The notes under the pieces: generated by a model
What the model saw: the letters and a program-made list of their open reading frames with translations, nothing else
Database searches by the model: none
What the model was told of the DNA's origin: nothing
NCBI GenBank assembly: GCA_902538565.1
Contig: CACBFQ010000001.1
Span: 124,001 to 188,000, forward strand
Source of the DNA: an uncultured Fidelibacterota bacterium
Lineage (GTDB): Bacteria > Fidelibacterota > Marinisomatia > Marinisomatales > Marinisomataceae
Length of the DNA stretch: 64,000 nt
Reading direction: 5' to 3'
Shown: positions 60,767 through 64,000 of the stretch, piece after piece
Layout of the letters: the number at the start of each line of letters is the position of its first letter
How positions within the stretch are numbered: the stretch's first letter is position 1
Position numbers and translations under genes: made by a program

Positions 60767-62257
60767 TTAAGATATTCCATAGCTACCAGATTGAATTTGC
60801 GCACCTGAATCTCTATTGGAATTTTTTTCTTTTTTTTTGTAAGTCAATTTACTAACTACTATAACTACAATAAATGCTAATACAAAGCTTGTTAATCTTT
60901 CAGTAATAATCAATTTTAAAAACTCACTACTTCCCCAAATCATTGTTACAATTGACCCAGTTAGAAGACCGGCGATAATACCTTCCCTGGTTGTCTTTTT
61001 CCACCACAAAGACAAAATAACTACCGGTCCAAATGAAGAACCTAATCCGCTCCATGCAAAACTAACAATTCCAAAAATTGTATCTCCTGAAACTTCGGAA
61101 TACATAGCGGTCGCATAAGCGAATAACCCAAGAATAATTGTGATGTATCTGGTGCTAGTTAATTTATTTGATTTTCTTGTTTTAATCACTTTGTTCAACT
61201 TTAAATCTTCGCTAATCGCAGATGTAGATACTAATAATTGGGAGTCTGCGGTGGACATCATGGCTGCAACTGCGCCAGAAATAAGTAACCCAGCAATCCA
61301 TGCAGGTAATAGCGTTTGCGCTAATAATGGCATTGCAATTTCAGGATCTTTACCGATAAAAAACTCTTCACCAAAATAGCCTAATGCTACAATTCCAATC
61401 ATAAATGCACCTGAAATTCCAGGAATAGCCCAAAGAGCTGCAATCCATTTAGCTTTTTTAATATCATTAACAGACTTTATAGCCATGTATCTAATAAGTA
61501 AATGCGGTTGACCAAAATACCCTAGACCCCAACTCATTCCACCTAATGCAACTGATATAGCTCCAAAACCGGTAAGTCCTGAAAAAACTGAATTTCTTTC
61601 TATCGAATCAAACTTCAATAATTGAGATAAACTTTGATCAAAAGAAAGTAGCTCAAAAAGACCAACAATTGGCAAAACAACTAAAGTTCCTATCATTAGC
61701 ACACCTTGAATCAAATCGGTCCAAGCTACTGCTAATAAACCGCCCAAAATTGTATATATGATAATGATTATAGCACTTAGAGTTATTCCATACAAAGGCT
61801 CAATACCAAATATAGTGTTTAAAATTTTTCCTGAACCATGAAACTGCGCTGAAACATAAAAAGTAAAAAATATTCCAATGATTAAAGCTGAAATAATCCT
61901 GATTAATCCAGAAGAATCATTGAATTTTTTCTCAAGGAAATCTGGAATTGTTAAGGAGTCAAATTTTTCTGTTTCATCTCTTAAGCGTTCTGCAATTAAA
62001 AACCAAGAGGATATAATACCAATCGTTATACCTATTACTGCCCAAATTTCTCCATATCCAATAGCAATTGCAGCGCCAGGAAGTCCAAGAAGAAGCCATG
62101 CTGACTCTCCTGAAGCTCTTTCTGAAAAGGCAGTTACCCATGGTCCGAGCCTTCTTCCAGCTAGTAAAAAATCTAGTTGTGAAGAGACAAATTTATTTGA
62201 AAGAATTCCAACACAAATAATCAACAAAAGATAAATAATAAATATTACTTCAATCAC
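60767..62257 (-). CDS. Sodium:solute symporter, PutP-like
   Basis: The SSS transporter has about 13 TM helices and family motifs: LDFLLAGRRLGPWVTAFSERASGESAWLLLGLPG (TM1 region), GGLLAVAWTDLIQGVLMIG, QPHLLIRYMAIKSVNDIKKA and MMSTADSQLLVSTSAISEDL. The ERASGESAW pattern and length resemble PutP, a Na+/proline symporter, which would feed the P5C dehydrogenase at 15.6 kb, but specificity is not proven. I chose GTG at 62257 (GTGA overlap with the uppP stop) over the track start at 62296, giving 496 residues and the proper N-terminal helix. Confidence 0.88.
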   Translation of the reverse strand: MIEVIFIIYLLLIICVGILSNKFVSSQLDFLLAGRRLGPWVTAFSERASGESAWLLLGLPGAAIAIGYGEIWAVIGITIGIISSWFLIAERLRDETEKFDSLTIPDFLEKKFNDSSGLIRIISALIIGIFFTFYVSAQFHGSGKILNTIFGIEPLYGITLSAIIIIIYTILGGLLAVAWTDLIQGVLMIGTLVVLPIVGLFELLSFDQSLSQLLKFDSIERNSVFSGLTGFGAISVALGGMSWGLGYFGQPHLLIRYMAIKSVNDIKKAKWIAALWAIPGISGAFMIGIVALGYFGEEFFIGKDPEIAMPLLAQTLLPAWIAGLLISGAVAAMMSTADSQLLVSTSAISEDLKLNKVIKTRKSNKLTSTRYITIILGLFAYATAMYSEVSGDTIFGIVSFAWSGLGSSFGPVVILSLWWKKTTREGIIAGLLTGSIVTMIWGSSEFLKLIITERLTSFVLAFIVVIVVSKLTYKKKEKNSNRDSGAQIQSGSYGIS

Positions 62258-62997
62258 GTTATAATGCTCACAATTATACAATACAATCCAAACCACCAGA
62301 AATCAAATTTTTTCAGAAATGCTACTAAAAAGTTTAAACTCAGGTATCCAAAAATGAATGATGATAAAAATAATCCTAATGCATCCAGCAAGTTTATAGC
62401 ATCAAATCCAGAAGAAAATAATAATTCATAAAAAATTGAGAGAATAATAACTGGTATAACCATAAAGAAACAGTATTGAATAGATTTTTCTTTATTAAGT
62501 CCTAACATCAAAGCTGAGCTTATTACCATTCCAGATCTGGAAATTCCAGGAAGAATTGCAATAGATTGAAATATACCTAAAAGTAAAGCAGATTTTAAAT
62601 TAAAATTAAATGAGAATGAATTTTTTAATAAGCTCATTAGTATTATTAAAGCTCCGTTTGCTAACAAAGAGTATTGGACAAATTCGTAATTAAAAAATTG
62701 CTCAAAATCAAATATAAGGCCAAAGATAATAGCTGGAATAGTAGATATTACTAACAACTTAATAGTGGCTGAGTTAAAAAAATCATTTTCGTTTTTTGAA
62801 GAAAAGAAAGAAGCCTTATAAAATAAAAGTATGCTGAATAAGGTCCCAAAATGAGCAATAATTTCAGCAGAAGCACCTTCATTTTTAATTTTCAAGAAAT
62901 CTTGGAATAATACTAGATGACCAGAACTGCTAACAGGAAAAAATTCAGTTAATCCCTGAATCATTCCTAAAATAATATAGTTAATTAATTCATTCAT
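62254..62997 (-). CDS. uppP: Undecaprenyl-diphosphatase UppP (BacA)
   Basis: The 247-residue membrane protein has QGLTEFFPVSSSGHLVLFQ near the N-terminus and LPGISRSGMVISSALMLGL near residue 150, the two BacA signature motifs with the catalytic Glu/Ser/Arg set, and about eight hydrophobic helices. It recycles undecaprenyl-PP to the monophosphate carrier needed by peptidoglycan, O-antigen and glycan synthesis. It overlaps the yfiH-like gene by 8 bp and the symporter by 4 bp. The glycosyltransferase genes lie further down the same run. Confidence 0.96.
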   Translation of the reverse strand: MNELINYIILGMIQGLTEFFPVSSSGHLVLFQDFLKIKNEGASAEIIAHFGTLFSILLFYKASFFSSKNENDFFNSATIKLLVISTIPAIIFGLIFDFEQFFNYEFVQYSLLANGALIILMSLLKNSFSFNFNLKSALLLGIFQSIAILPGISRSGMVISSALMLGLNKEKSIQYCFFMVIPVIILSIFYELLFSSGFDAINLLDALGLFLSSFIFGYLSLNFLVAFLKKFDFWWFGLYCIIVSIIT

Positions 62998-63613
62998 AAT
63001 AAATTAAACCAATCATTCTTTTTGAAGTCTTATTGCGTCGATAAGAATGGTAATTTTCATTTTCATAAGTACATTGATTGCAATCAATAACATTTTCAAT
63101 TCCAAGCTTTTGTAATTGAGAGCTTGCAACACCTTTTAAATTACAAAAAAATTTATCATCAATATTTTCAAAGAACTCATTATCAAAATAGTCAATAAAT
63201 TCATTTTGCACCTCATAATTTTTTTGTGAAATTGATGGTCCAATAAAAGCCGTAATTTCGTTAAGATCATTAATGTGACTACTTAATAACTTAGTAGATT
63301 TTGAAATAATACCATTTTTAAGACCTTTCCAACCTGCATGAATTACTCCAAAAATATTTTTATGTTCATGAATAAAAAAAATAGGTAAACAATCAGCTGT
63401 TTTAACTTGTAAAGCATAATTTTTTTTGCATGAGAAAATTCCATCTACGTTGCTATATACTAATTTTTTATCATTTACTAATTCTATATTTGTAGAATGG
63501 ATTTGCGACATAGAAACAATAGCTTTTTTCGTTAAGATGTTGCTCTCTTCAGCATTTGAAAAAATTACTTTTAATCCATATTGATTGATTTTATCTGAAA
63601 AATCAAAAATCAT
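62990..63613 (-). CDS. YfiH/LACC1-family purine nucleoside phosphorylase/oxidase
   Basis: The family motifs SQIHSTNIELV, VKTADCLPIFFIH, FGVIHAGWKGLKNGII, AFIGPSISQKNYEV and NENYHSYRRNKTSKRM are all present, including the His/Cys/His metal-binding residues. These proteins, first called polyphenol oxidase (multicopper), are now known to act on purine nucleosides and were also linked to peptidoglycan editing. I chose the ATG at 63613, 4 bp after the upstream stop; the track start at 63742 would put 43 odd residues in an overlap with the previous gene. With this start it is 207 residues, near the short end for the family. Confidence 0.87.
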   Translation of the reverse strand: MIFDFSDKINQYGLKVIFSNAEESNILTKKAIVSMSQIHSTNIELVNDKKLVYSNVDGIFSCKKNYALQVKTADCLPIFFIHEHKNIFGVIHAGWKGLKNGIISKSTKLLSSHINDLNEITAFIGPSISQKNYEVQNEFIDYFDNEFFENIDDKFFCNLKGVASSQLQKLGIENVIDCNQCTYENENYHSYRRNKTSKRMIGLIYYE

Positions 63614-63617
63614 AATT

Positions 63618-64000
63618 TTATCTAGAATTATAGATTTTTCTGTTTGAAAATCTAACCACCTTAGAACCTTGGTTTGATTTGGAATTAGAAAAATCAAAAT
63701 TCCTTGTAATTCCTTCAAAATTTGATGAAGAACGAAAATCAAAGTTTGATTTATTAAAACTCGAATTAATTAAAAAGTTTGAAAAATCCATTCCAAAATG
63801 GAATATATTATTTAAAGATGGATCATAATCATATTCACTATTATTCAAATATTTTGGAATATAATTTGATGCAAACAACATATCTGAAATATGCGGTGAA
63901 ACACTTTCTTGTTTAAGTAAGTCTAGATTAAGCCAATTTTCATTTCCTAAAAGCTGGGTTTCAAGATTAGATAATGACACTTGAGAAGCAACAAACTCTA
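63618..64000 (-). CDS. 3' end of an unidentified gene (cut by right window edge)
   Basis: The reading frame is open from the window edge to a stop at 63618, so the listed GTG at 63980 is probably not the true start. About 126 residues are visible, beginning EFVASQVSLSNLETQ. The C-terminal part is rich in Asn, Ser and Phe, with imperfect repeats of the form SNFDF/SNFEG/RNFDFSNS, and ends with a basic RFSNRKIYNSR. I see no catalytic motif. The clean 4-bp gap to the yfiH-like start supports real coding. A surface or structural protein is possible, but there is no identification. Confidence 0.5.
   Translation of the reverse strand, partial: EFVASQVSLSNLETQLLGNENWLNLDLLKQESVSPHISDMLFASNYIPKYLNNSEYDYDPSLNNIFHFGMDFSNFLINSSFNKSNFDFRSSSNFEGITRNFDFSNSKSNQGSKVVRFSNRKIYNSR

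Noticed and set aside
62990-63742. Longer start for the yfiH-like protein at 63742
   Set aside because: The extra 43 residues lie in the 3' end of the upstream frame and have no family similarity; ATG 63613 fits the 4-bp junction.
1-64000. tRNA, rRNA, CRISPR, insertion sequence or phage genes
   Set aside because: No gap is long enough or shows cloverleaf or repeat-spacer structure; no transposase or phage motif was found in any frame.

Overview
The window is a gene-dense, AT-rich piece (about 30% G+C by eye) of a Gram-negative bacterial chromosome. No insertion sequence, CRISPR array, tRNA or rRNA gene was recognised, and no gap between genes exceeds 110 bases. Genes lie in long same-strand runs with 1-20 bp overlaps (ATGA, TAATG, GTGA, TTGA). 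LptF-type export, a DsbD, SPOR and lipobox proteins indicate an outer membrane. A mitochondrial-like aconitase, an ALDH4A1-type P5C dehydrogenase, ATP-dependent PEPCK, a zinc-less L32 and YfhO suggest the Bacteroidota/Fibrobacterota/Marinimicrobia side of the tree. Many Na+-coupled symporters and streamlining fit a marine lineage such as Marinimicrobia (SAR406). The taxonomic placement is inference.

Layout. (1) 1-10545, minus: cell division and wall cluster maf-rodZ / mraZ-rsmH-ftsL-ftsI-ftsZ-murD-ftsW-murG-murC (murC cut by the window edge), without murE, murF or mraY between ftsI and murD. (2) 10591-14291, plus: aconitase and gatB; rpmB converges on gatB. (3) 14604-19664, plus: dusB, P5C dehydrogenase, sucC, sucD, ndk. 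(4) 19669-23381, plus: SPOR protein, rpmF, fabD, fabG, acpP, fabF. (5) 23362-27374, minus: Na+/alanine symporter, eukaryote-type phosphomannomutase, polyprenyl diphosphate synthase, phosphoglucose/phosphomannose isomerase. (6) lptF-type permease, plus. (7) 28493-42206, minus: pyrF, pyrE, patatin, dsbD, htrA, ileS, dksA-like, lspA, rluD, xer recombinase, pckA, greA. (8) 42281-45577: acetyltransferase, SSS symporter, dicarboxylate/amino-acid symporter. (9) 45549-64000, minus: partial gene, yfiH, uppP, SSS/PutP symporter, holA, ECF sigma, anti-sigma, two lipoproteins, three glycosyltransferases, flippase, YfhO, yajC, def, fmt, a PASTA-only protein, an unknown lipoprotein, hflX.

How the parts fit. 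Most of the content is core: peptidoglycan and division, fatty acid synthesis, TCA cycle and anaplerosis, pyrimidines, translation. The accessory-looking signal is envelope biology. Fructose-6-P can be turned into mannose-1-P by region 5, while region 9 carries lipid-carrier recycling (UppP), a polyprenyl-phosphate-sugar synthase-like GT, two other GTs, a Wzx-type flippase and a YfhO GT-C protein, downstream of an ECF sigma/anti-sigma pair. Together these could make a surface glycan or glycoprotein modification, but acceptors and several steps are not in the window. No clearly novel defence or mobile system was seen.
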